A stretch of DNA of 64,000 nucleotides from Ruegeria sp. YS9 (lineage in GTDB: Bacteria > Pseudomonadota > Alphaproteobacteria > Rhodobacterales > Rhodobacteraceae), in NCBI RefSeq assembly GCF_024628725.1, contig NZ_CP102410.1:310001-374000 (forward strand). Direction: 5' to 3'. The notes below the pieces were generated by a model that saw only the letters and a program-made list of their open reading frames with translations, did no database searches and was not told the origin of the DNA. Within the stretch, counting starts at the first letter, position 1; every line of letters starts with the position of its first letter. This document shows, piece by piece, positions 55,456 to 64,000 of the stretch. The translations under genes and the position numbers were made by a program.

Positions 55456-56706
55456 ATGCGGTATTCGGCACTCGCGATTATGCGGCAGGTTTTGAACGGG
55501 CATCGGGGCTGGAAACCGGCATGGCGCGATCCCGAGCCTCAATCAAGCTATGATTTCATCGTGATCGGCGGCGGCGGTCATGGCCTTGCGACGGCATACT
55601 ATCTGGCCAAGGAACACAACGCCGCCAGGGTGGCGGTTCTGGAAAAAGGCTGGATCGGTGGCGGCAACGTCGGGCGGAACACAACGATCATTCGCGCCAA
55701 TTACCTGTTGGATGGCAACCAGCCATTCTATGAGCTGTCGCTGAAGCTGTGGGAAAACCTTGAACAGGACCTGAACTACAATGCGATGGTCAGCCAGCGC
55801 GGTATTCTGAACCTCTGTCATACGGACGCGCAGCGTGACGCGTATCGTCGCCGCGGCAACGCGATGATGTTCACCGGCTCTGGGGCGGAACTGCTGGATG
55901 CAGAGGGCGTTCGCGCGATGTATCCGTTCCTGAACTTTGACGATGCGCGGTTTCCGATCAAGGGCGGTCTGTTGCATCGCCGCGGTGGTACGGCGCGTCA
56001 TGACGGTGTGGCCTGGGGCTATGCCCGTGCCGCGGATCAACGGGGGGTCGACATCATCCAGAATTGCGAAGTCACCGGGTTCCGCATCGAAAACGGAAAA
56101 CTGCTGGGCGTTGAAACCACACGGGGTTACATCGGCGCCAAGAAGGTGGGCGTGGCGGTTGCCGGGTCTTCCGGGCGCGTGATGGCAAAGGCAGGGATGC
56201 GCCTGCCGATCGAAAGCCACGTGCTCCAGGCCTTTGTGACCGAAGGGCTGAAACCGGTGCTTGACGGGGTGATCACTTATGGTGCCGGACATTTCTATGT
56301 CAGCCAATCGGACAAGGGCGGTCTGGTCTTTGGCGGCGATATCGATGGCTACAACACCTATGCGCAACGCGGCAACCTGCCTGTGGTCGAGGACGTGGCC
56401 GAAGGCGGTATGTCCCTTATGCCGATGATCGGTCGCGCGCGTCTGCTGCGAATGTGGGGCGGCGTGATGGATATGTCGATGGATGGCTCGCCATTCATAG
56501 ATCACACCGGAATTGACGGGCTCTACTTCAATGGTGGCTGGTGCTATGGCGGGTTCAAGGCAACGCCGGCATCTGGTTTTTGTTTCGCGCATCTGATGGC
56601 CACCGACCGACCGCATGACGTTGCAACTGCCTATCGGCTGGACCGGTTCAGAACCGGCCGGATGATTGACGAAAAAGGTGTGGGCGCACAGCCCAACCTG
56701 CACTGA
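55456..56706 (+). CDS. soxB: SoxB, sarcosine oxidase beta subunit family
   Basis: 416 residues. A DAO-family FAD protein with IGGGGHGLATAYYLA (about 35-49), KGWIGGGNVGRNTTIIRANY and a C-terminal GWCYGGFKATP region. In heterotetrameric sarcosine oxidase the beta subunit holds covalent FMN and FAD and oxidises N-methylglycine to glycine. The order soxB-D-A-G is the standard operon. The N-terminus MRYSALAIMRQ is characteristic of this subunit. soxD starts 12 bp after the stop. Confidence 0.95.
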   Translation: MRYSALAIMRQVLNGHRGWKPAWRDPEPQSSYDFIVIGGGGHGLATAYYLAKEHNAARVAVLEKGWIGGGNVGRNTTIIRANYLLDGNQPFYELSLKLWENLEQDLNYNAMVSQRGILNLCHTDAQRDAYRRRGNAMMFTGSGAELLDAEGVRAMYPFLNFDDARFPIKGGLLHRRGGTARHDGVAWGYARAADQRGVDIIQNCEVTGFRIENGKLLGVETTRGYIGAKKVGVAVAGSSGRVMAKAGMRLPIESHVLQAFVTEGLKPVLDGVITYGAGHFYVSQSDKGGLVFGGDIDGYNTYAQRGNLPVVEDVAEGGMSLMPMIGRARLLRMWGGVMDMSMDGSPFIDHTGIDGLYFNGGWCYGGFKATPASGFCFAHLMATDRPHDVATAYRLDRFRTGRMIDEKGVGAQPNLH

Positions 56707-56718
56707 GGAGGCCCGCAC

Positions 56719-57006
56719 ATGATCATCAATCATCCACTGCTTGGCCCGCGAGACGCGTCCGAATTCACCTATCTGGGCGACGCGAGCCTGATCAATCGGC
56801 CCGACTGGCAATCCGACACGGCCGCCGCTGAGTTTCACGACTATCTCTACCTGCGCGACAACCCGGCAGGAACCCACCGCGAGTTGTGGTTTCACGAGCA
56901 GGGCGACCGCTCGTGGCTTGTTGTGACACGCGACACGCTGACCCATGAAATTCTGGCAACAGAACTGGCGCGGGATGTAGCCCGCAAGACGGGGCGGGGA
57001 AAATGA
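56719..57006 (+). CDS. soxD: SoxD, sarcosine oxidase delta subunit, lacking the zinc-site cysteines
   Basis: 95 residues. The family pattern is kept (HPLLGPRDASEFTYLGDAS, then WFHEQGDRSWLVVTRDT), but the three zinc-binding cysteines of well-studied delta subunits are changed: the first to His5, the second to Leu8 and the last to Asp, leaving only the later His. The protein probably folds without zinc. It overlaps soxA by four bases, so the two are coupled. Confidence 0.92.
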   Translation: MIINHPLLGPRDASEFTYLGDASLINRPDWQSDTAAAEFHDYLYLRDNPAGTHRELWFHEQGDRSWLVVTRDTLTHEILATELARDVARKTGRGK

Positions 57007-59957
57007 CCCAGAACAATCGTTTGCAGGGCGGTCTGATCGACCGGTCCAAAAAGCTGCGCTTTACCTTCGATGGCAAATCCTACGAAGGCTATCAGGGTGA
57101 TACGCTGGCCTCGGCTCTGCTGGCCAATGACGTGCGGTTGGTTGGCCGCTCGTTCAAGTACCACCGTCCACGCGGTGTGCTGGCCTCGGGCTCGGAAGAG
57201 CCCAACGCGCTGGTCGAGCTGCGCACGGGCAACCGTCAGGAGCCCAACACACGCGCGACCACGGTCGAGTTGTTCGACGGGCTCGAGGCGACATCGCAGA
57301 ACCGCTGGCCCTCGCTCACCTTCGATGCGCTGTCGATCAATGATCGCCTCTCACCGTTTTTGACGGCGGGTTTCTATTACAAGACCTTCATGTGGCCCAA
57401 GGCGTTCTGGGAAAAGCTCTATGAACCGATGATCCGCAAGGCGGCCGGTCTGGGCAACCTGACGCAGGAGGCCGACCCGGATATCTACGACAAGGGCTAT
57501 TTGCATTGCGATGTCCTGGTTATCGGTGCCGGTCCTTCCGGCCTGATCGCGGCGTTGACGGCGGCGCGGTCTGGCGCGCGGGTCATTCTGGCCGACGAAG
57601 ACAGCCGGATGGGTGGGCGTCTATTGTCTGATTGTGACCGGTTCGAGGGCATATCGAATGCCGATTGGGTCGCGCAGACACTGGGAGAGCTGGCGTCGAT
57701 GGACAATGTGCGCCTTCTGACGCGCACCACCGTGTTCGGCGCCTATGATCACGGCATTCACGGCGCGCTTGAGCGGGTCTCGGATCACCTTGCGGTGCCC
57801 GAGGCGGGGAAACCACGCCAGATTCTGTGGCGCATTTACGCGAAACACTCGGTGCTTTGTGCCGGCTCTACCGAACGTCCGATTGCTTTCGAAAACAACG
57901 ACCGACCGGGCATAATGCTGGCGGGCGCGATGCGGGCCTATGCAAACCGCTGGGCTGTGACGCCGGGCCAGCGCGTGGCGATCTTCACCAACAACGACGA
58001 AGGACACCGCGCTGCTCAGGATCTGATCAAAGCCGGGATCAAGGTTGTTGCCGTGATCGACCCGCGCCGCGATGCTCCGCGCATCGCCGAGTGTGAGTTG
58101 CTGGCCGGGGCGCATGTGACCAACGCGCAGGGTCGTCTGGGGCTGAAATCGATCACCGTGCAGATGGCCGATGGTCAGACCCGCCCCATCGAAGTCAGCG
58201 GTCTGGGCGTTTCGGGTGGGTGGAATCCGAATGTGCAACTGACATGCCACCAACGCGGCCGCCCGCAATGGTTCGAACCGCTTGCAACCTTCATCCCGCC
58301 GGCCGAACTGCCGAAGGGTATGGTGGTCGCCGGTGCCGCCGCTGGCAACCTGACCAGCCACGGGGCGGTCGCCTCGGGCACCAATGCGGCACTTGCGGCG
58401 CTTGACGGGCTGGGGATCAGGGCCTGCCCGGTCGACCTGCCGAAAGCTGAGGATGATGTGATCCGTATCACCCCGCTGTGGCACGTGCCCGGCAAAGGCC
58501 GCGCCTGGCTGGACTTCCAGAATGACGTGACCGTCAAGGACGTCAAACTGGCCGAACAGGAAGGCTTCCGCAGTGTCGAGCATCTGAAACGCTATACCAC
58601 CCTTGGCATGGCGACCGATCAGGGCAAAACCGCGAATGTCGGCGCGCTGGCCGTGATGGCCGAGATCACCGGCAAGAGCATTCCCGAAACCGGCACAACC
58701 ATCTTCCGGCCACCTTACACGCCGGTGGCGATGGGGGCCTGGGCCGGGCGCTCGGTCGGGACAGAATTCAAACCGACGCGACTGACGCCCAGCCACCAAT
58801 GGGCCGAAGAACAGGGCGCGGTATTCGTCGAGGTGGGCCCCTGGCTGCGTGCGCAGTGGTTCCCCAAGGCTGGTGAGACCCATTGGCGCGAATCCGTGGA
58901 TCGCGAAGTTCTGGCCGTACGCAGCGGTGTCGGTGTCTGCGACGTGACCACGCTGGGCAAAATCGACGTGCAGGGCGCGGATGCGGCAGAGTTCCTCAAC
59001 AAGATCTATTGCAACGGCTTTGCCAAACTGCCGGTGGGCAAGACCCGTTATGGTCTGATGCTGCGCGAAGACGGTATTGCCATGGATGACGGCACCGCCG
59101 CCCGCCTGGCCGAGGATCACTTTGTGGTCACCACGACAACCGCAAACGCGGTTGGTGTCTATCGCCACATGGAGTTCGTGCGCCAATGCCTGTTCCCGGA
59201 CATGGATGTGCAGATGATCTCGACCACCGACGCCTGGGCACAATATGCCATAGCGGGCCCGAAATCCCGTGAGTTGCTGCAAAAGGTCGTTGATGACGGC
59301 TATGACATCAGCAACGAAGGTTTCCCCTTCATGGCGTGTGGCGAGGTGACCATTGCCGGGGGGATCCCGGCGCGGCTGTTCCGTATCTCGTTCTCGGGTG
59401 AACTGGCCTATGAGCTGGCCGTGCCGACCCGGTACGGTGACGCGCTGATCCGACATTTGATGGCGCTTGGGGAACCCTTTGGCGTAACGCCGTATGGCAC
59501 CGAAGCGCTTGGTGTTCTGCGGATCGAAAAGGGGCACGCCACCGGAAACGAACTGAACGGAACCACCAGCGCCCACAACCTGGGTATGGGGCGCATGGTC
59601 TCGGCCAAGAAAGACAGTATCGGTGCGACGCTCAGCGCACGCGAAGCTCTGACGGATCCGGATGGCCTGGCTTTGGTCGGCATTCAGCCGGTCAACACTG
59701 CCGATACCGTGCTGGCCGGTGGCCATGTGTTCGACGAAGATGCGCCGCACGTGCCGGAAAACGATCTGGGCTATGTCACATCGGCTGCCTATTCGCCGCA
59801 CCTGTCCAGCAGCATCGGCCTGGCCTTTGTAAAACGCGGGGCGCAGCGATTGGGCGACACCGTACAGATTGTCAGCCCGGTGGATGACACCAACATCAAA
59901 GCGACGCTTGTCAGCGCGCATTTCCTTGACCCCGAAGGAGAACGGCTCCGTGCGTGA
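57003..59957 (+). CDS. soxA: SoxA, sarcosine oxidase alpha subunit family
   Basis: 984 residues. The N-terminus is a ferredoxin-like domain (FTFDGKSYEGYQGDTLASAL) followed by an NAD-binding Rossmann fold (VLVIGAGPSGLIAALTAARS, about 170-190). The C-terminal third is GcvT/aminomethyltransferase-like (folate binding), with a SGELAYELAVPTRYGDALIRH-type stretch near 800 that carries the formaldehyde to tetrahydrofolate. It overlaps soxD by four bases and soxG by eight. Length is typical for the alpha subunit. Confidence 0.96.
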   Translation: MTQNNRLQGGLIDRSKKLRFTFDGKSYEGYQGDTLASALLANDVRLVGRSFKYHRPRGVLASGSEEPNALVELRTGNRQEPNTRATTVELFDGLEATSQNRWPSLTFDALSINDRLSPFLTAGFYYKTFMWPKAFWEKLYEPMIRKAAGLGNLTQEADPDIYDKGYLHCDVLVIGAGPSGLIAALTAARSGARVILADEDSRMGGRLLSDCDRFEGISNADWVAQTLGELASMDNVRLLTRTTVFGAYDHGIHGALERVSDHLAVPEAGKPRQILWRIYAKHSVLCAGSTERPIAFENNDRPGIMLAGAMRAYANRWAVTPGQRVAIFTNNDEGHRAAQDLIKAGIKVVAVIDPRRDAPRIAECELLAGAHVTNAQGRLGLKSITVQMADGQTRPIEVSGLGVSGGWNPNVQLTCHQRGRPQWFEPLATFIPPAELPKGMVVAGAAAGNLTSHGAVASGTNAALAALDGLGIRACPVDLPKAEDDVIRITPLWHVPGKGRAWLDFQNDVTVKDVKLAEQEGFRSVEHLKRYTTLGMATDQGKTANVGALAVMAEITGKSIPETGTTIFRPPYTPVAMGAWAGRSVGTEFKPTRLTPSHQWAEEQGAVFVEVGPWLRAQWFPKAGETHWRESVDREVLAVRSGVGVCDVTTLGKIDVQGADAAEFLNKIYCNGFAKLPVGKTRYGLMLREDGIAMDDGTAARLAEDHFVVTTTTANAVGVYRHMEFVRQCLFPDMDVQMISTTDAWAQYAIAGPKSRELLQKVVDDGYDISNEGFPFMACGEVTIAGGIPARLFRISFSGELAYELAVPTRYGDALIRHLMALGEPFGVTPYGTEALGVLRIEKGHATGNELNGTTSAHNLGMGRMVSAKKDSIGATLSAREALTDPDGLALVGIQPVNTADTVLAGGHVFDEDAPHVPENDLGYVTSAAYSPHLSSSIGLAFVKRGAQRLGDTVQIVSPVDDTNIKATLVSAHFLDPEGERLRA

Positions 59958-60513
59958 TTTTGTTGCCAAGACCGCCATTGGCGGCAGTGAACCCAAACGG
60001 GACGTGGTCGGAACTCTGACCTTTCAGGAACGGGAGGATGTGGCGCTGGCATCCGTCTCGGCCCGGTTGGGGCAGGAGGAAACCGTCAAAGCCAAACTTC
60101 AAACCGTTTGCGGAATCCCGGCGCCTGAGGCGGGGCGGTGGGAAAAGGGCGAATCCAGCAGCCTGCACTGGCTGGGCCCGGATCAGTACCTGTGCGAGGA
60201 AGCTTTTGCAGGCCCGTTGGAGTTGGCCAGGCGTATGGAGGCTGAGCTGGCCGGCATGGCGTCGGTGACCGATCAGTCTGACGCGTTCACACGCATCGAC
60301 ATGACCGGGCAGGGTGCCACAGGCTTGCTGCAACGCCTGACCGTTCTGGATGTCGAGCAGATGCAGGCCGGAGCTTTCAACCGCACTGCAATCCACCATG
60401 TGGGGTGCCTGCTGCGCTGCAATGAGGCGGGAACGGATTTTTCGGTCTACGCGCCACGCAGCTATGCGATTTCAGTTCACCACATGCTGATCGAGGTGGC
60501 CAAGGCCCTGTGA
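59950..60513 (+). CDS. soxG: SoxG, sarcosine oxidase gamma subunit family
   Basis: 187 residues starting with GTG at 59950, eight bases before the soxA stop ends; AAGGAG lies nine bases upstream. The family pattern is the late SSLHWLGPDQYLCE stretch and the TDQSDAFTRIDMTG motif, which sits against the alpha subunit. The longer in-frame ORF to 59869 is soxA sequence in another frame. Its 3' end overlaps the convergent regulator by 42 bases. Confidence 0.9.
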   Translation: MRDFVAKTAIGGSEPKRDVVGTLTFQEREDVALASVSARLGQEETVKAKLQTVCGIPAPEAGRWEKGESSSLHWLGPDQYLCEEAFAGPLELARRMEAELAGMASVTDQSDAFTRIDMTGQGATGLLQRLTVLDVEQMQAGAFNRTAIHHVGCLLRCNEAGTDFSVYAPRSYAISVHHMLIEVAKAL

Positions 60514-61503
60514 AGGACGGTGCCCAAAGGACAAAGCCGCGTGTCTGGCACCGCGGCTTCGTTCCTTGCGTTCCTGTGTCGGCGGCAGACCGAATTCGCG
60601 CCGATAGTTGCTTGAAAACGAACTGGCGCTGTCATACCCGACCGAAAGCGCGATTTCCTGCAAAGACTGGTCGGTGTAAAGCAGCTTCTGCCGCGCCGCA
60701 TCCAGTCGCAGCCTGCGATAGTACCCTCCGGGACTGATCCCGGTTTCCTTCTTGAAATGCCGTTCCAATTGCCGGATGGACATGCCAACGCGTTTCGAAA
60801 CCTGCTCGATCGAGATCTTGTTTTCGATGTTGTTTGCAAACAACTCGATGGCCCGTCGAACCGGGCGCGGCAGGGCATTGCGGGTCTGATTTTTGCTGTA
60901 GCCCGGCAAAACCTGCAACGTATCCGCATCGCGCAAAGTCGCGTATTGGAACCAGCAGGCGGTTTCGACGGCAACTGCATCAGACACCTCGTCCGAAATC
61001 ACGCCCAGCATGAATTCAAACACCGCTGAAGTCCCAGCAAAGGACATTCGGTTGCGATCTATCGTATAGAGCGTGTCACACAGGTTCACCCTGTCGAATT
61101 GTTCCTTCAAAGCAGCGGTATAGCAGAAATGTGCGCTACAACTGTAACCATCGAAGAACTTTTCTTCCGCCAGCGCAAAAAGTGAGCCGCTGACCGAACC
61201 GATCCGCGCGCCACGGGACAAAAGCCGCCGCAGCGCTCCGCCCGAAGCCTTGCGATCCTTCAACCGGGCCGAGGCCCCGGCAAAGACCAGCACGACGTCG
61301 GTTTCCTCCACCTCGGACAACGCCTTGTCAGGGTTGATGCTGAGGCGTGAGCTGGACATGACCTGTTGTCCATCTTCCGATACGACAGTCCAGCCAAGAC
61401 CATCGCTGCGGCTGATCTCATTGGCCACGCGCAGCGGGTCGATGGCCATGGACAGGGCCGCAAGCGGGAAATCTTCGAGGCACAGAAAGGTGAAATGGGT
61501 CAT
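60472..61503 (-). CDS. GlxA/GbdR-type AraC-family transcriptional regulator
   Basis: 343 residues from the ATG at 61503. The N-terminal 200 residues are a class I glutamine amidotransferase-like (DJ-1/PfpI) domain beginning THFTFLCLEDFPLAALSMAI. The C-terminus (about 225-320) is an AraC helix-turn-helix with ISIEQVSKRVGMSIRQLERH and LQEIALSVGYDSASSFSSNY. GbdR of Pseudomonas, same architecture, activates glycine betaine and sarcosine catabolic genes. It is convergent with soxG and probably controls the sox operon and the nearby oxygenase. Ligand specificity is inferred. Confidence 0.9.
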   Translation of the reverse strand: MTHFTFLCLEDFPLAALSMAIDPLRVANEISRSDGLGWTVVSEDGQQVMSSSRLSINPDKALSEVEETDVVLVFAGASARLKDRKASGGALRRLLSRGARIGSVSGSLFALAEEKFFDGYSCSAHFCYTAALKEQFDRVNLCDTLYTIDRNRMSFAGTSAVFEFMLGVISDEVSDAVAVETACWFQYATLRDADTLQVLPGYSKNQTRNALPRPVRRAIELFANNIENKISIEQVSKRVGMSIRQLERHFKKETGISPGGYYRRLRLDAARQKLLYTDQSLQEIALSVGYDSASSFSSNYRREFGLPPTQERKERSRGARHAALSFGHRPSQGLGHLDQHVVN

Positions 61504-61548
61504 GCTTTGTCTCTTTGCCAGCACGATACCCCAACTACACCGATTTCG

Positions 61549-61788
61549 TCAGAACACCAAACGATGGACGCGGCCGCGTTCGTACAGTTTTCGGTTCAAC
61601 TCATCCGCTTCGGGCGCACCGTATTCCAGCGCGAACACAAACGCATGTGTAAGGTAAAAACAAGCAGCGTCGAGATCCTGATTTTGTTCGGCCCTGTCGG
61701 CTGCTTCGTGGTACAGCCGGATCAGCGCAGGCACATCATTATCCGCATGAGCCTGCAACAGTTGCTTGTCGAGTTCTCGCAGATCCAA
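61549..61788 (-). CDS. small helical protein of unknown function
   Basis: 79 residues, almost entirely helical, with a TPR-like pattern (DLRELDKQLLQAHADNDVPA, then LIRLYHEAADRAEQNQDLDA and FYLTHAFVFALEYG). No signal or membrane segment. It lies 45 bp upstream of the regulator at 60472-61503 on the same strand and might be co-transcribed. Genes of this kind are seen near N-methyl-compound catabolism genes, but I cannot assign a function. Confidence 0.65.
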   Translation of the reverse strand: MDLRELDKQLLQAHADNDVPALIRLYHEAADRAEQNQDLDAACFYLTHAFVFALEYGAPEADELNRKLYERGRVHRLVF

Positions 61789-62044
61789 GGTCAGCCTCTT
61801 ACCGGAAACGCGAAGTGTGTTGGTTTGTACGCAATCATTTGCTTTCTACCTTTTTGCGCCTGAATCCTGATTTTTCGACGCCATCAACGATGCGAACCGT
61901 CCCTTGATTAACCCATCACACGCAGCCGCATGCGTCTTTCCGCAATCGCGGAACATCGCCTGCATCTGCGATGTTCCTGATTGCAAATGACAGAGCAGGG
62001 CGCATCCGTGGCGCCCTCAACCCATGGTCCGGCCGGAAAGCCGC

Positions 62045-63202
62045 TCATGCCTCGGCACGGGCTTTTTCGATCTGAGTGGCCACCCAGTGGTGGAAACAAT
62101 GCGTTGGGCCATCCATCGCGGGCGAAAAGCGACCACCGTCGAATTTGACGCCATGACGGCCTTTCTGCATGCCCTCGACCACGAATACATCCTCTTCGAA
62201 AACGGTTTTCCAAAGCTGCGCGTTCTTTGCGCGCAACGCTTCGTGCTCGGGTGCGTCTTCCGGTTTTTTGGCGTAGTACAGCTCGATCCTTTCGTTCGAC
62301 CGCTCATGGGTGATCGGATCGATGATGAAGGCAAAGCCATGGTCGCGTTGAACACCCAGCAAGGTGTTCGGGTACACGACGATGTATTCCGCCCCTTCAT
62401 TCCACTGTTCGCTCAGGTTCTGGAAGTCATCCAGCTTCTCGCCGTTCTGACCTTCGAACTGACGATAGACGTAGGTGCCCTGACCCGAGTACTTGCCCAG
62501 TTCATTGATGTTGTAGTGGTCTTCCAGACGCGAATAGCTGTTAAGGCCCGGGTGAACCCAAGGCAGGTGATAGCTTTCGCAGAAGTTTTCGACCGCCAGT
62601 TTCCAGTTCGACTCCAGCTCGAGCCGGACAGACGCGCCCGCACCGCCATGATACATGGGCTGTTCAAAATCTTTCCAGCGTTCCATCAATTCGCGATGGA
62701 CCTCTTCGAACTCCGGGGCGTTGCCATCCACATTTACGAAGACAACGTCGCGCCAGACATAGGAACGTATGCGGATCAGGCCCAGTTCAGCAAAGTCCAG
62801 ATCTTCATGCGTGTTCTGTCCGGGGCCACCGACATGCGGCGCAGTGCGCAGCTCGCCATTCAGGCCGTAACACCAGCTGTGATAGGGGCAACGAATCGCG
62901 CCGCGGATTTTCTGCGGCTTGTCGACCAAGATCATTCCGCGATGGCGGCAGGTGTTCTGGAAAACGCCGATCTGTCCGTCACGGTCGCGAACCATCAGAA
63001 GCGGCATGCCGAGAAAGTCGATCGGAAAGGCATCTCCCGCTTCGGGAATGTCCTTGCCAAAACCGATGCCCGACCAGTTCGCGAACAGGACCGCCTCCCG
63101 TTCCTCGGCAAAGACAGCGGGATCGACATAATGCTCGTTCGGCAGGCCCTTGGCGGTGTTTACCGGGGTCAGAACAGACGAAAGCGCTGAATGCTTGTTC
63201 AT
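62045..63202 (-). CDS. Rieske oxygenase alpha subunit, glycine betaine/carnitine monooxygenase type
   Basis: 385 residues from the ATG at 63202, with CAGGAG upstream. The N-terminal Rieske [2Fe-2S] site is CRHRG and CPYHSWCYG (C85, H87, C105, H108). The C-terminal mononuclear iron site is NFCESYHLPWVHPG. GbcA and CntA share this layout and hydroxylate N-methyl groups of glycine betaine or carnitine. Here the linked sarcosine oxidase and GbdR-like regulator point to glycine betaine, giving dimethylglycine. No reductase partner (GbcB) is visible in the window. Confidence 0.88.
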   Translation of the reverse strand: MNKHSALSSVLTPVNTAKGLPNEHYVDPAVFAEEREAVLFANWSGIGFGKDIPEAGDAFPIDFLGMPLLMVRDRDGQIGVFQNTCRHRGMILVDKPQKIRGAIRCPYHSWCYGLNGELRTAPHVGGPGQNTHEDLDFAELGLIRIRSYVWRDVVFVNVDGNAPEFEEVHRELMERWKDFEQPMYHGGAGASVRLELESNWKLAVENFCESYHLPWVHPGLNSYSRLEDHYNINELGKYSGQGTYVYRQFEGQNGEKLDDFQNLSEQWNEGAEYIVVYPNTLLGVQRDHGFAFIIDPITHERSNERIELYYAKKPEDAPEHEALRAKNAQLWKTVFEEDVFVVEGMQKGRHGVKFDGGRFSPAMDGPTHCFHHWVATQIEKARAEA

Positions 63203-63305
63203 CGGTTGCTCCTGAGTAATTCGGAATGTGTTGAACGTTACTCCCATTGGCCGGTCGAGCCGGCTTCATTCAATACCAAAAAACCTCATGGCGGATTGAG
63301 GCAGA

Positions 63306-64000
63306 CTAAACCGAACCCCCGGACAATTCATCCAGCAACCAGTTTTTCAGCGCCAGGGCACCTTCTGTCAGCTGGTCGTCCGGGCGACCGACGAGGTAAA
63401 AATTGTTCGGGGCAGGGAGGCTGAATTCTTCCAGCGCCACAAGTTTTCCTGATGCCAGCATGGGCTGGATCAAGCGTTTCCACCCCAATGCAAGCCCGGC
63501 CCCTTTGCGGGCCAACTGCAACGCCAGGGCATAGCTGTTTACACGCGACTGCACCGGTACAACTCCGGTATATCCGAGGTCGTGAAACCAAGATGGCCAG
63601 GTGGTCCAGGTGTTGTCCTGCGTTTCAAGGTGGATCAGGCGACGTTCGACCAGGTCTTCCAGGCTTGCCCCCTTCAGTTCCATGGCCATCTCGGGGCTAC
63701 AGACCGGCGTCAGAGTATCACGGTACAGTTTAGTATGGTTCAGCTGCGAGTTCACGTCACGACCGTAGCGGATGAAAAAGTCGATATCCGGCCTGTCCGA
63801 GAATGGCTTGTCCTGTGCCATCTGGTTCACTTTCACGTGCGGGTAGTCCTGCCAGAACCGGATGACCGACGGGGAAAGCCACAACGCCGCCACAGCGGTA
63901 GTGGACCCGACCGTCACCGGATTTTCTGAATCGCCGCTGCGAATCTTTTCAAGCACCTTCGAAATCTGCCGGAACGACGAACCGAGCACCTCGAACAGGT
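63306..64000 (-). CDS. LysR-family regulator, 5' end cut off
   Basis: Reading minus from the window edge gives at least 230 residues, all from the C-terminal effector domain (GcvA-like), with GSTTAVAALWLSPSVIRFW, DFFIRYG and RKGAGLALGWKRL. The helix-turn-helix lies beyond base 64000. It is 103 bp upstream of the Rieske oxygenase gene and may control it. The frame continues past the tool-visible start at 63989 to the edge. Confidence 0.85.
   Translation of the reverse strand, partial: LFEVLGSSFRQISKVLEKIRSGDSENPVTVGSTTAVAALWLSPSVIRFWQDYPHVKVNQMAQDKPFSDRPDIDFFIRYGRDVNSQLNHTKLYRDTLTPVCSPEMAMELKGASLEDLVERRLIHLETQDNTWTTWPSWFHDLGYTGVVPVQSRVNSYALALQLARKGAGLALGWKRLIQPMLASGKLVALEEFSLPAPNNFYLVGRPDDQLTEGALALKNWLLDELSGGSV

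Noticed and set aside
55543-56946. 467-codon open frame antisense to soxB
   Set aside because: Shadow of the soxB coding pattern with no recognisable domain.
57621-59996. 791-codon open frame antisense to soxA
   Set aside because: High-GC shadow frame; the plus frame contains full SoxA domains and overlaps soxD and soxG as expected.

Overview
The window is high-GC DNA from an alphaproteobacterium, most likely a marine Rhodobacterales (Roseobacter-group) strain. I infer this from the gene content and order (nirSECF-DL-GHJN, norCBQDEF, nosRZDFYLX, a Hint-domain protein, soxBDAG, TRAP transporters) and from protein style. No rRNA or housekeeping marker is present to confirm the taxon. I saw no tRNA, CRISPR array, IS element or phage gene.

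Layout. Bases 1-979 hold the 5' part of a dimethylglycine/sarcosine dehydrogenase-type flavoprotein (minus), followed by a divergent DeoR regulator (1130-1912). Bases 1982-39570 are a nearly uninterrupted denitrification island. On the minus strand lie napFDAGHBC plus a small membrane protein (periplasmic nitrate reductase), nosRZDFYLX preceded by a Cys-rich leader gene (N2O reductase), and a nir cluster (cd1 nitrite reductase, heme d1 synthesis, a cupredoxin and an unusual fused multiheme cytochrome). On the plus strand lie nnrS and norCBQDEF (NO reductase). hemA (minus) and a Crp/Fnr-family DNR/NnrR-type regulator (plus) close the island. Only a Hint-domain protein (30556-31668) interrupts it. 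Together the genes encode nitrate to N2.

Regulation. Eight 14-bp FNR/DNR-like palindromes (consensus TTGAC-N4-GTCAA) are visible. Four of them (nirS, nnrS, norC, hemA) are centred 69.5-70.5 nt upstream of the chosen start codons. The nos and nap boxes are at about 65 and 78 nt. One box sits in front of nirE, and an isolated one lies in a 692-bp gene-free stretch upstream of moeA, whose product makes the molybdenum cofactor that NapA needs. The regulator at 38878-39570 is the obvious candidate to bind them.

Bases 39729-49833 carry a PLP-dependent desulfhydrase-like enzyme, a SAM-domain adenylyl cyclase with ATPase and TPR regions, a glyoxalase-fold protein, a thioredoxin-like protein and a TRAP transporter. 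Next to the transporter are 3-hydroxyanthranilate 3,4-dioxygenase, a divergent DapA-family lyase, an aspartate dehydrogenase-like enzyme, a LysR regulator and an aldehyde dehydrogenase (to 53234). This looks like a catabolic module for an amino-aromatic or amino-dicarboxylate compound.

Bases 53927-64000 carry moeA, a four-subunit sarcosine oxidase operon (soxBDAG), a convergent GbdR-like AraC regulator, a small orphan protein, a Rieske oxygenase of the glycine betaine/carnitine type and a partial LysR regulator. This right-hand region is probably an N-methyl-compound (glycine betaine to sarcosine) demethylation module, and thematically matches the flavoprotein at base 1.

The most notable item is the 594-residue protein at 25510-27294. 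It fuses a NapC/NirT tetraheme quinol dehydrogenase through a charged helical linker to a second cytochrome-like domain, and it lies between nirS and a cupredoxin gene. This suggests a dedicated quinol-to-NirS electron route.
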